The translations under genes and the position numbers were made by a program. A stretch of DNA of 22,598 bases from a virus. Below are positions 12,985 to 19,560 of the stretch, piece by piece. Every line of letters starts with the position of its first letter. Within the stretch, counting starts at the first letter, position 1. Location: positions 1 to 22,598 of the IMG/VR virus record IMGVR_UViG_3300034375_002368; one strand, given 5' to 3'. The notes under the pieces are model-generated. The model ran no database searches. It saw nothing but the letters and a program-made list of their open reading frames with translations, and was not told the origin of the DNA.

Positions 12985-13531
12985 TAATAAAATATTCCAA
13001 AGTTGATTTTGATTTCTTTTTAGTTTTCTTTTCTTTCTTAGCTGGCTCGTCTATGACGGTATTTTTTTGTAAGAATTCTGTAAACTGATTTTTAAACTCT
13101 CTATCTTCTCCAGGTTGCAATGTCAAATCATCATAATTAGCTTCCATTATTAGTTTTTGTTTAATGGTTGTTTGTTTTTTTTCTTTTTGTATTCTTCTAA
13201 TAAAAGCATAGTAAATAATTTGTGTAAAATAAGCAAACGGATTATTAGATTTTTCTGGATTAAAGTTATCTAAATATTGTAAACAATTCTCTATACCATC
13301 ACTAATCATATCATCTCTAAAAGTATAATTAATAAAATTAGGTCTGTATGACAGGTGATTCGCTATCTTTAAGAAACATCCACCTATGTAATCTGTAACA
13401 GGAGGTTTAATTTTTTTCTTCTTTTCTGCCTCTGCGACTGACTTTTTATACTCAATCATAGCAGCTAAAAACTCCTTGTTATTTACATAGTGTTCTTTTT
13501 GCGTTTTTGTTTTTTTATTCATATTGGACAT
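12962..13531 (-). CDS. 55: Late-transcription sigma factor gp55
   Basis: A 189-residue highly diverged sigma factor that recruits host RNA polymerase to the short TATAAATA late promoters seen in this window, with gp45 as sliding activator. The central part (about 50-115: YIGGCFLKIANHLSYRPNF, DDMISDGIENCLQYLDNFNP, NPFAYFTQIIYYAFIRRIQK) matches sigma region 2, including the aromatic-rich -10 recognition helix. The C-terminus is Lys-rich, ending ALTERNATE-type acidic residues (EYFINEDSVTE) where a clamp-binding tail is expected. The frame starts at ATG 13531, with GAGGT 11 bases upstream; a second ATG (codon 4, 13522) would be the first codon of a transcript made from the promoter at 13530-13558. 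Size matches T4 gp55 (185). Confidence 0.92.
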   Translation of the reverse strand: MSNMNKKTKTQKEHYVNNKEFLAAMIEYKKSVAEAEKKKKIKPPVTDYIGGCFLKIANHLSYRPNFINYTFRDDMISDGIENCLQYLDNFNPEKSNNPFAYFTQIIYYAFIRRIQKEKKQTTIKQKLIMEANYDDLTLQPGEDREFKNQFTEFLQKNTVIDEPAKKEKKTKKKSKSTLEYFINEDSVTE

Positions 13532-13558
13532 AATACACTAATACCTCGCTTTTGTCAA
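13530..13558 (-). promoter_or_regulatory. Sigma70-like promoter of gp55 (TTGACA-17-TATTAT)
   Basis: The minus strand has TTGACA (13558-13553), 17 bases, TATTAT (13535-13530). The -10 box overlaps the first in-frame ATG of gp55, and the expected start (about 13523) is at the second ATG. Transcripts from here would be leaderless for gp55. Confidence 0.6.
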
Positions 13559-13650
13559 TGCTGAGTTGCACAATTTAATATTAAAAAATAATTTAATCCA
13601 CGCTTGACTCTGGTGGAAAAATAGATATAATAGACGGTGTCTGCCGTCAT
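13555..13650 (-). CDS. Candidate 31-residue ORF between the Sm-like gene and gp55
   Basis: ATG 13650 to TGA 13555, with a good AGGAG site 8 bases upstream (13659-13663). The peptide begins MTADTVYYIYFSTRVKRG and ends NCATQH; it is hydrophobic and aromatic with no known family. The first codons coincide with an exact GACGG/CCGTC hairpin (13633-13637/13644-13648), and an opposite-strand promoter lies within it. The ribosome-binding site supports translation, but the short length makes chance possible. Confidence 0.35.
   Translation of the reverse strand: MTADTVYYIYFSTRVKRGLNYFLILNCATQH
13604..13631 (+). promoter_or_regulatory. Opposite-strand sigma70-like promoter (TTGACT-16-TATAAT)
   Basis: The only well-formed plus-strand promoter noticed: TTGACT (13604-13609) within CGCTTGACT, 16 bases, perfect TATAAT (13626-13631). 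The predicted transcript starts near 13638, runs across the intergenic gap past a T-rich stretch (about 13683-13698) and, if it continues, is antisense to the Sm-like gene and uvsW. No plus-strand gene follows. Confidence 0.5.
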
Positions 13651-13697
13651 AGAGAATACTCCTAAGCCAACTGTTAGATACTTGATTTTTATTTTTA

Positions 13698-14117
13698 TTA
13701 ATGGAAGGTCGGGTCTTCGTCCTCAAACTCATTAAATATCTCATTAACTTCTTTGTTTTGTTCATCACTTAGCCTTTGTTGTTCGTACTTCATATTTTGT
13801 ACTCTCTCTGGCACTTTATCTAATACATTATAATCTTTAATAATATTCACATAAGACTTTTGCATTTCATTGGTGGCGTTTGTGATAGTCATTATCTTTT
13901 GTTTTGGAATAGTAATAACTTGGTCACTTGTATAAGCCGCCCATTTAACTAAAGCCACATAATCTCTAAACCCGCCTGGTGTTAATTGTGGAATATATTT
14001 AATTTGTAATGGTTTGGTAATTCTTAATAATGCGTGTTCTTCCGGTAATTGGTCACTCGGGAACGAGCAAACAATATCATCTCCGTTTTCTAGCTTAACT
14101 ATTTTAATGTTTGTCAT
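13698..14117 (-). CDS. Conserved marine T4-like phage protein, Sm-like N-terminal domain (tentative)
   Basis: A 139-residue protein. The first 90 residues have the strand pattern IKIVKLENGDDIVCSF, LLRITKPLQIKYIP, VALVKWAAYT and VITIPKQKIMTITNAT, which recalls the Sm/Hfq-like small-barrel proteins conserved in T4-like marine phages; the NGDD turn after strand 1 is typical. The C-terminal 40 residues are helical and acidic (EQQRLSDEQNKEVNEIFNEF). No catalytic motif. It overlaps uvsW by 4 bases (ATGA). RNA binding would be a reasonable guess but is not shown; the family assignment is tentative. Confidence 0.6.
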   Translation of the reverse strand: MTNIKIVKLENGDDIVCSFPSDQLPEEHALLRITKPLQIKYIPQLTPGGFRDYVALVKWAAYTSDQVITIPKQKIMTITNATNEMQKSYVNIIKDYNVLDKVPERVQNMKYEQQRLSDEQNKEVNEIFNEFEDEDPTFH

Positions 14118-15595
14118 TTTGTTAAGTCCACATTATGGATTTCATAATCAAATTCTTCTTCATTGTAAATATTTATCCTTTCCCTAAAGTGTGATAATGT
14201 GTAATTCTCTTTCTCCTTAAAGGTTAAATCATCTGCAATATCATATAAAGTAGCTTTTGACTTATCATCTTTTAATCTTAAACCTCTACCAATACTTTGT
14301 AAATTTCTTATGCGAGATTTAGAAGGACTAGCAAAAATAATGTTATGCAAATTCCTGATGTTAATGCCTGTACTGAAAGTCCCATACGAAGCCACGATAA
14401 CTGCGTTGTCTGACTTTTCGGTAACTTCTCTAATTTTTTCTCTGTCCTCTGCTTCAACTCCTCCGTAAACATAAAATACCTTTTTGTTTTCTGCTTTCTT
14501 TGTTATATCTGCGTATAATCCAGCACCATGTTTTTCAACATATTGAAACAAACATAATGTATTGCCTGTTAATTTAGCGGCCAGATTTACTATAAATTTA
14601 TTTCTTTTTTCATGTGCAACCAAGAAATCCATTTCTTCTTGGTAATTAAGTCCATTTACATATTGTCTGCTACCATTATCATAACCTAATATCAATCCGT
14701 ATATTTTCAAGTCAGCAAGTTGTTTTTTCTCTTGTAACTCAGCTGTTGATATTACTTTATTTACTGTACCAAACAAACCCTCTAATACTAATTTATGTGT
14801 CTTTGTACCATCTAATGTACCTGTTAGACCATATCGGTACTTACAAGTTTCAAGTTTTGACATAATCTTTGTTAATGAAACTGCCTTAAATAAGTGTGCC
14901 TCATCACCTACTATTGTACCAAATTGTTTAAACCATGCCTTTGGTAGATTATAGATTGATTGCCATGTAGATATTACAACCCTTTTATCTGTGTCTTTAT
15001 CATGGCCTTGATATATTTTATGTACATTTGTTTCACTATTCCAACCATAATCTTTAAAATCTTTTGTTAACTGTTCTACTAATGATGTTGTAGGTACAAT
15101 AATTAATACTTTATTTTGTTTTTTATTTTTTAATCTAATTAAATTAAATCTAGTTATTAAATAAACTATAAGTGATTTACCACTAGCTGTGGGTGATAAC
15201 AATAAACATCTACTTTTTTTAATTGCATGAATAAATGCCTCTCTTTGATAATCTCTAACTGCAAAAGGTATTTTTAATGCTTTTATGAAACCATCAACGG
15301 CCTGTTCATCAACAGTAACATCTTTTATTTTACTACCATCCACGACCTCAATATTATTATCTTTACACCACTTAATAATATAAGGATATAATCCTGCATA
15401 TATTTGGCCTGTTTGATAAGAATATAATCTTATTTTTCCATCCCATACTCTGTTTCTATATTGAGGCATAAACTTAAAGCCTGGTACTTCAAATGTAAAG
15501 TATTCTGATAAATCTCTACGAATACCAGCCTCTGCTTCAATAGACAGATAGACTTCGTTTTTCTTTTCTAAAACTATATACTTTACTACAGCCAT
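14114..15595 (-). CDS. uvsW: DNA/RNA helicase UvsW
   Basis: A 493-residue superfamily 2 helicase that in T4 unwinds R-loops and branched DNA, and moves replication from origin-dependent to recombination-dependent starts. An N-terminal substrate-binding domain (1-110, with VPGFKFMPQYRNRVWDGKIRLY) precedes the core: Q-like YQREA (116-120), Walker A SPTASGKS (134-141), DEAH (231-234), TGTLDG, and C-terminal SIGRGLR motif VI. Length is close to T4 UvsW (503). It overlaps both neighbours by 1-4 bases. All motifs are intact. A TATTTATC string inside it (14170-14177) is GATAAATA on the minus strand and might be a late start for the next gene, or chance. Confidence 0.96.
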   Translation of the reverse strand: MAVVKYIVLEKKNEVYLSIEAEAGIRRDLSEYFTFEVPGFKFMPQYRNRVWDGKIRLYSYQTGQIYAGLYPYIIKWCKDNNIEVVDGSKIKDVTVDEQAVDGFIKALKIPFAVRDYQREAFIHAIKKSRCLLLSPTASGKSLIVYLITRFNLIRLKNKKQNKVLIIVPTTSLVEQLTKDFKDYGWNSETNVHKIYQGHDKDTDKRVVISTWQSIYNLPKAWFKQFGTIVGDEAHLFKAVSLTKIMSKLETCKYRYGLTGTLDGTKTHKLVLEGLFGTVNKVISTAELQEKKQLADLKIYGLILGYDNGSRQYVNGLNYQEEMDFLVAHEKRNKFIVNLAAKLTGNTLCLFQYVEKHGAGLYADITKKAENKKVFYVYGGVEAEDREKIREVTEKSDNAVIVASYGTFSTGINIRNLHNIIFASPSKSRIRNLQSIGRGLRLKDDKSKATLYDIADDLTFKEKENYTLSHFRERINIYNEEEFDYEIHNVDLTK

Positions 15596-16023
15596 TAAAC
15601 AGCGCCACTTGTAAACCTACGCCAATCAATAGCGTTTTTAATTGTAAATGTTCTATTTGATATTTGTCTGATTGTTCTATCGAGGTAATCAACAACAGTT
15701 GTTAAGTATTCAATCTTTTGTTTACCTTTGATAAGGTCTTCATCTGATTCAATATACTTATCAACATCTGTTCTTAATATTTTTAAGTCAAATGGTTTTT
15801 CTGCATATACTGAAGCGTCTGATTTGCCAGTATAATATTCCCATTTTTCTTTTTTAAGCTGTCTATAATCTGTTTCCGCTTTTGTCAACATCAATTTAAA
15901 CTTTGTATAATGTTTCATATACTTGTTATGTAATTGAGGAGTTTTAAGGGATTCTAAATCTAGTTCAGTTTCATTTATGGCCAAATCTTTGTCGGCCATT
16001 TCTTGTAGTTTTTCTAAATCCAT
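15595..16023 (-). CDS. uvsY: Recombination mediator UvsY
   Basis: A 142-residue helical protein that in T4 loads recombinase UvsX on single-stranded DNA covered by gp32. It aligns with T4 UvsY (137 residues) from the start: MDLEKLQEMADKDLAINETE, then KWEYYTGKSD (T4 has DYYSGRGD), and the C-terminal RTFTIKNAIDWRRFTSG (T4 GFAIKHIQDMRAFEAG). It is the first gene of a tightly packed early block with its own promoter at 16052-16080, and its stop overlaps the uvsW start by one base. Confidence 0.92.
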   Translation of the reverse strand: MDLEKLQEMADKDLAINETELDLESLKTPQLHNKYMKHYTKFKLMLTKAETDYRQLKKEKWEYYTGKSDASVYAEKPFDLKILRTDVDKYIESDEDLIKGKQKIEYLTTVVDYLDRTIRQISNRTFTIKNAIDWRRFTSGAV

Positions 16024-16051
16024 AATTTATCCATTATTAATATTTCATACC

Positions 16052-16080
16052 ATTATATCACAAAAACCTAAAAAAGTAAA
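16052..16080 (-). promoter_or_regulatory. Early promoter of the uvsY-uvsW block (TTTACT-17-TATAAT)
   Basis: The minus strand has TTTACT (16080-16075), 17 bases, TATAAT (16057-16052), a form close to T4 early promoters (GTTTACTT at -35). The predicted start is near 16045, leaving a leader of about 22 bases to ATG 16023. It is in the 63-base gap after the tail-tube-like gene. Confidence 0.65.
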
Positions 16081-16086
16081 GGTTTA

Positions 16087-16710
16087 TTATGAAGTTGTAA
16101 CAGTAGTTGCCGAAGCACCTACACTTGCAAAATCGTATCTATTATAATTAAAAGTTACACTTGCCGTTAAATATTGTACATCAGCTGCTTGTTGGTCATA
16201 TTGTAATTCACCAATAGAAACTGGATACAAATCTCTAAATCTTATTTCTTTAATAGGGTTGTTTTTACTTGTTAATACTATCAAAGTTGCGTCTGAAAAT
16301 AAGGCACCTTGACTTGGTGCACCATATTTTACTTTACCTGGTTCAGTTGAAACTGCATTATCACCACCAGGAAATCTATCACTTCCAGCGGCAGCGGCGG
16401 CTTTGTATTCTCCATAACTTTCTGGAAAACCAATACCTCTTAACCAACCATGTATTTCTTCAAAGTTCTCTAAATTTTCATCAACCAAAAATGTCATTGT
16501 TAAACTACCATATGAAAGTGTAGTACCAGGCATAGGTACATCTACAAAGGGTGTAGGCTGTTTTACTTCACTAATTGATAAAGATGGTACATTTACTTGT
16601 GTACAAAAATATTCTACTTTTGGTAGTTTTGTAATTTGAAATTTAAACTGCGTTGGTGACGCATAATCTAAACTTGTTGGTTGTCGTGCAAAACTATTTG
16701 TTGTTGTCAT
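16087..16710 (-). CDS. Tail-tube-fold protein (gp19 family or paralogue)
   Basis: A 207-residue virion protein. Early strands (SPTQFKFQITKLPKVEYFC, then VPSLSISEVKQPTPF) and the segment TLSYGSLTMTFLVDENLENF are the hallmark of the contractile tail tube fold; the end FRDLYPVSIGELQYDQ and LTASVTFNYNRYDF matches the C-terminal strand pair of T4 gp19 (LWPTNVGELQLD...). A Gly/Ala-rich insertion (about 95-120) is unlike T4. T4 gp19 lies before gp20, whereas this gene follows gp23, so it may be a second tube-fold protein such as a tube initiator or terminator. It starts 17 bases inside the upstream membrane-protein gene. Confidence 0.65.
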   Translation of the reverse strand: MTTTNSFARQPTSLDYASPTQFKFQITKLPKVEYFCTQVNVPSLSISEVKQPTPFVDVPMPGTTLSYGSLTMTFLVDENLENFEEIHGWLRGIGFPESYGEYKAAAAAGSDRFPGGDNAVSTEPGKVKYGAPSQGALFSDATLIVLTSKNNPIKEIRFRDLYPVSIGELQYDQQAADVQYLTASVTFNYNRYDFASVGASATTVTTS

Positions 16711-16948
16711 TGTCGACCTCTTTCCACTCTTGTTCCGTGGCTAATTTTTCTAGTTGTTTTTCTTTTTCAGTTAATACTTCTCTTTGCATTTGAATATCGT
16801 TTATTCTTTTTTCAAGGTATTCTAAAGCATTTTTCTTGTCAGGATATGTGAAATAAGCAAGTAAAAATAATGCACCAGCAATACCAAATATCCATGAATA
16901 TTGTATAAACATTTTACCCAATCTCTTATTTCTTCTCTTTTTTTTCAT
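16694..16948 (-). CDS. Small single-pass membrane protein with coiled coil
   Basis: An 84-residue protein not recognised. A very basic N-terminus (MKKKRRNKRLGK) is followed by one membrane segment (about 14-36, FIQYSWIFGIAGALFLLAYF) and a charged helix with coiled-coil heptads (about 40-75). The positive-inside rule puts the N-terminus in the cytoplasm and the helix in the periplasm. It lies directly after the gp23 terminator, behind a GATAAATA late-type box, so it is likely expressed late. The topology is like an inner-membrane spanin, but no outer-membrane partner was seen. Confidence 0.7.
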   Translation of the reverse strand: MKKKRRNKRLGKMFIQYSWIFGIAGALFLLAYFTYPDKKNALEYLEKRINDIQMQREVLTEKEKQLEKLATEQEWKEVDNDNNK

Positions 16949-16954
16949 ATAAAC

Positions 16955-16962
16955 TATTTATC
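16955..16962 (-). promoter_or_regulatory. T4-like late promoter variant (GATAAATA)
   Basis: GATAAATA on the minus strand, one base from the T4 late consensus TATAAATA and fitting the NATAAATA form described for T4-like cyanophages. It sits 7 bases before the membrane-protein ATG, immediately downstream of the gp23 terminator. The start would fall at or inside the ATG, so use for the following tail-tube gene is more likely. Confidence 0.45.
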
Positions 16963-16982
16963 CAACCTGGAAAAAGGCCAAA

Positions 16983-17009
16983 AAAAAGGGCGGATAAACC
17001 GCCCTTTTT
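16983..17009 (-). terminator. Intrinsic terminator after the major capsid gene
   Basis: AAAAAGGGCGG (16983-16993) pairs with CCGCCCTTTTT (16999-17009) around ATAAA. On the minus strand the GC-rich hairpin is followed by a run of seven T, the standard Rho-independent form, 23 bases after the gp23 stop. It is also T-flanked on the plus strand, so it could work both ways. Confidence 0.88.
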
Positions 17010-17031
17010 CGTATTTCTGTATAAACAGATA

Positions 17032-18366
17032 TTACATTAAGTTCGCAACTTGCGTTCTTTGGTAGTATCTGTTAGCGTTAGCAGAACCAGCACCGTTAAT
17101 AACAGCAGCATCACCAGTTCCAGCTTCAGCAAATGGGTTTGCTTGTAAGCCGTATCTAGTTTTGAAACCGATTTTCGGTTGGAAAGTGTCCTGACCAACT
17201 GCTCTTACCATTTGTAGTGGTACATATGGGCAATAGAACATACCAGCGTCATAAGGTGAAGTACCTTTGTAGCCAACTACATAGTAGTGAGCACTTGCTG
17301 AGTTTGCACTATATGGATCAATGTACACTTTAAATCTACCGTTAAGAACACCTGCAAAAGTATTACCTGTGTCATCAACATTTAGATTGTTGTTAAGAGC
17401 TGGAGTATAGTCTAATACACCTGCCATTTGTAAAGCACTAGCAACATCAGCTGAAGTAATGATAATGTTACCTTTACCTCTTCTTGTTCTTTGTGCGATT
17501 CTGTTGGCATCTCTTTCAAGGTTAAACATAAGACCTTTGAATCTTTCAACAGACCATCTGCCGTTAGAGTCAGTATCAAGGTCAAATACACCTGCTGTAG
17601 TCACATGACCTGCTGGTGAACCTTTTTCTGCGTTTGTGTAAATTGTTCTTACAACTTCTCTGTTGATTTCAGCTAAGATTTCAGCAGATAAGATATTTGC
17701 AAGTTCAGTTTCAGCGTCTAAACCATGGATTGCTTTTAAGTCTTGTGCAAGTTCCATAGTGTATTCTGCTTTAAGAGCTCTTGACTTAGCAGTCACAGTT
17801 GATTTCTCAATTGAGAATGCCATTTCAGCAAATGAATTACCACTTGCGTCACCTAATGCTTCAGCAGCTGCTGTAGTCATTGCTGTACCAGTTGTGTATG
17901 TTCCAGCAGGTGAGTCGTTAAGAACCTCAGGATTTGTTCCTGATTGTGCTGTAGATGAGAAACCATCAACAGATGAACCGGCTTTGTTTCTGCCAGAAAA
18001 ATCTGTATCAGCTTCGTCAAATAAAGCTTCTGTTCCATTCTGTGCGTCATATCTGCTTCTCATAGCAAATATTAAACCAGTTGGACCAGTCATTGGTTGT
18101 ACGCCAGCAATATCGTAAGCGATAAGGTTTGGCATAGCTCTTCTTACTAATGAAATCAAAATTGGATCCCAATTAGAAATAGAAGAACCAGTTGAGTTAG
18201 TTGGAGCAGCTTCGTTTAAGAAAGCAGCGTCCTCTTTCATTGCACGCTCTTGGTTTTCCAAGATTGTAGCAGTAACAGCTCGTCTGTAAGAATCACCGAT
18301 TTTTGGTAAATCTGCGTGTTCTAGGACTGGCTGCCATTTTTTTTCGTGGGTTTCAGATAAGTACAT
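17032..18366 (-). CDS. 23: Major capsid protein gp23
   Basis: A 444-residue HK97-fold capsid protein. The N-terminus (KKWQPVLEHADLPKI, RRAVTATILENQE), ISNWDPILISLVRRAMPNLI and YDIAGVQPMTGPTGLIFAMR are hallmark T4 gp23 segments. The prohead protease consensus (I/L-x-E before A/G) occurs at LNE52-A53, predicting a mature protein of about 392 residues. Shorter than T4 gp23 (521), as in marine T4-like phages. GAGGAG precedes the ATG by about 11 bases in the 24-base gap after gp22. No exact late box precedes it, so it is probably read from the promoter before gp22, ending at the strong terminator. Confidence 0.96.
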   Translation of the reverse strand: MYLSETHEKKWQPVLEHADLPKIGDSYRRAVTATILENQERAMKEDAAFLNEAAPTNSTGSSISNWDPILISLVRRAMPNLIAYDIAGVQPMTGPTGLIFAMRSRYDAQNGTEALFDEADTDFSGRNKAGSSVDGFSSTAQSGTNPEVLNDSPAGTYTTGTAMTTAAAEALGDASGNSFAEMAFSIEKSTVTAKSRALKAEYTMELAQDLKAIHGLDAETELANILSAEILAEINREVVRTIYTNAEKGSPAGHVTTAGVFDLDTDSNGRWSVERFKGLMFNLERDANRIAQRTRRGKGNIIITSADVASALQMAGVLDYTPALNNNLNVDDTGNTFAGVLNGRFKVYIDPYSANSASAHYYVVGYKGTSPYDAGMFYCPYVPLQMVRAVGQDTFQPKIGFKTRYGLQANPFAEAGTGDAAVINGAGSANANRYYQRTQVANLM

Positions 18367-18390
18367 ATCTTCTTCTCTCCTCTATTAGAT

Positions 18391-19491
18391 TTATTTCGAC
18401 AACTTAATGTCTTTTGTTTTAGTAATAGCGGCGGTATAAGCAGCCATGCTTTTTGATAAATCTACATTTTCAGTTGATTCACCAACCGCTACATCATCAA
18501 TGTCAGATGAAGCTTCTTTCTTAGCACCGAAATAAGACTCTTTAATTGTCTTAACCTTTGCTACAAAATCTTCTTCATTTGTATATTCAACCTCTTCGGC
18601 AAGTTTGTTGAATTTCTCCTTAGCAGTATCAGCTAAATCTTCGCTCATATCTTTTACAATAAGAGCTCTGTTTTTTTCTGATTTTACTTTGTTAAGTTCA
18701 ACATTCTTTTCGATTTCTTCGTTAAGTTTCTTTTCTAACGATTCAATCTTTGAAGCTTGGTCTTCTAGTACATCATATTTTTCGTCTGGGACTGAAATAT
18801 AATGCTCTTCAAAAAGTTTTTTCATACCAGAAATGAAATCTTCAGCAATTTCGCCTTTAATTCCACGCTCAAGAGCTAATTCGTTTTCTTTCATCCACTC
18901 TTCCACTACATATGCAAGGTAAGAGTCAACTTTTTCAACTAATTCGCTTTTTGCTTTTTCTGATTCTTCTTTAAGTTTTTCTTCGTATCCAGCGTGCATT
19001 TTCTTTTTAGCTTCTTTAACTTTTGTGTTAACAGCAGCTTCAAAGATAGTTGCAGCCTTCGACTTAAATTCTTCGGACAAATCTTCGTCTTTAACTAAAG
19101 CGTCAACATCAGCAGACACATCAATTTTTTCGTCTTCTTCGACTACTTCAACTTTTTCTTCCGCTTTTGTTTCTTCTTCGCTAGTTTCGATAATTTCCTC
19201 AGAACCTTCCTCGACAGTTTCGTCTTGCTCTTCTTTTAGTTTTGGCATTGCGTCAGCAGCACCAGCACTTTTTTGTTGAGCATCGCCTGAAACTGGCTTA
19301 ACTTTTTTTGTTGCGTCAGGATTAGAATCTGTAGGTTTTGTTACCGCTGTTCCTAAATCCTCTGCCTCATTGCTAAGGTGAGTAGGTTCAGCCGCTACAG
19401 CATTCTTTTTCGGAGCGTCAGCTTGTGGGTTAGCACTCGCTTCAGTCACTTCTTTTTCCAACGCCTCAATCTTTGTTTCTGTTTCGGCCAT
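18391..19491 (-). CDS. 22: Prohead core scaffold gp22
   Basis: A 366-residue, very acidic, mostly coiled-coil protein: the internal scaffold that shapes the prohead and is later degraded by gp21. Residues 1-90 are Ala/Pro/Lys-rich and disordered, about 90-125 is a Glu-rich block, and from about 130 long helices (AATIFEAAVNTKVKEAKKKM, YLAYVVEEWMKENELALERG, LFEEHYISVPDEKYDVLE) match T4 gp22, with EEWMKENELAL being typical of the family. It is longer than T4 gp22 (269) because of the N-terminal extension. Position between gp21 and gp23 is canonical. A late promoter and a 20-base palindrome lie in its leader. Confidence 0.92.
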   Translation of the reverse strand: MAETETKIEALEKEVTEASANPQADAPKKNAVAAEPTHLSNEAEDLGTAVTKPTDSNPDATKKVKPVSGDAQQKSAGAADAMPKLKEEQDETVEEGSEEIIETSEEETKAEEKVEVVEEDEKIDVSADVDALVKDEDLSEEFKSKAATIFEAAVNTKVKEAKKKMHAGYEEKLKEESEKAKSELVEKVDSYLAYVVEEWMKENELALERGIKGEIAEDFISGMKKLFEEHYISVPDEKYDVLEDQASKIESLEKKLNEEIEKNVELNKVKSEKNRALIVKDMSEDLADTAKEKFNKLAEEVEYTNEEDFVAKVKTIKESYFGAKKEASSDIDDVAVGESTENVDLSKSMAAYTAAITKTKDIKLSK

Positions 19492-19508
19492 TTGAGAAAT
19501 CTCCTCTA

Positions 19509-19528
19509 TTTTTTAATTAATTAAAAAA
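19509..19528. repeat. 20-base perfect palindrome in the gp22 leader
   Basis: T6-AATTAATT-A6 reads the same on both strands and stands just before the gp22 ribosome-binding site (GAGGAG). In RNA it can form an AU-only hairpin. It might be a protein-binding or mRNA-processing element, or simply low complexity. Confidence 0.45.
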
Positions 19529-19549
19529 CCTTCGTTTTTTGTACAATTA

Positions 19550-19557
19550 TATTTATA
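19550..19557 (-). promoter_or_regulatory. T4-type late promoter before gp22
   Basis: TATAAATA on the minus strand, exact T4 late consensus, 58 bases before the gp22 ATG and just after the gp21 stop. It probably serves gp22 and gp23. Confidence 0.7.
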
Positions 19558-19560
19558 AAA

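Noticed and set aside
13538-13768. 76-residue minus-strand ORF overlapping the Sm-like gene
   Set aside because: Out-of-frame with the Sm-like gene for much of its length, with no ribosome-binding site; the 31-codon frame nearby has better start signals.
14170-14177. GATAAATA late promoter inside uvsW
   Set aside because: It lies in coding sequence of an AT-rich genome where the 8-mer can occur by chance, and the next gene belongs to the early block.
16694-16948. Holin or spanin
   Set aside because: Topology alone fits an inner-membrane spanin, but no nested or adjacent lipoprotein, endolysin or holin is present.
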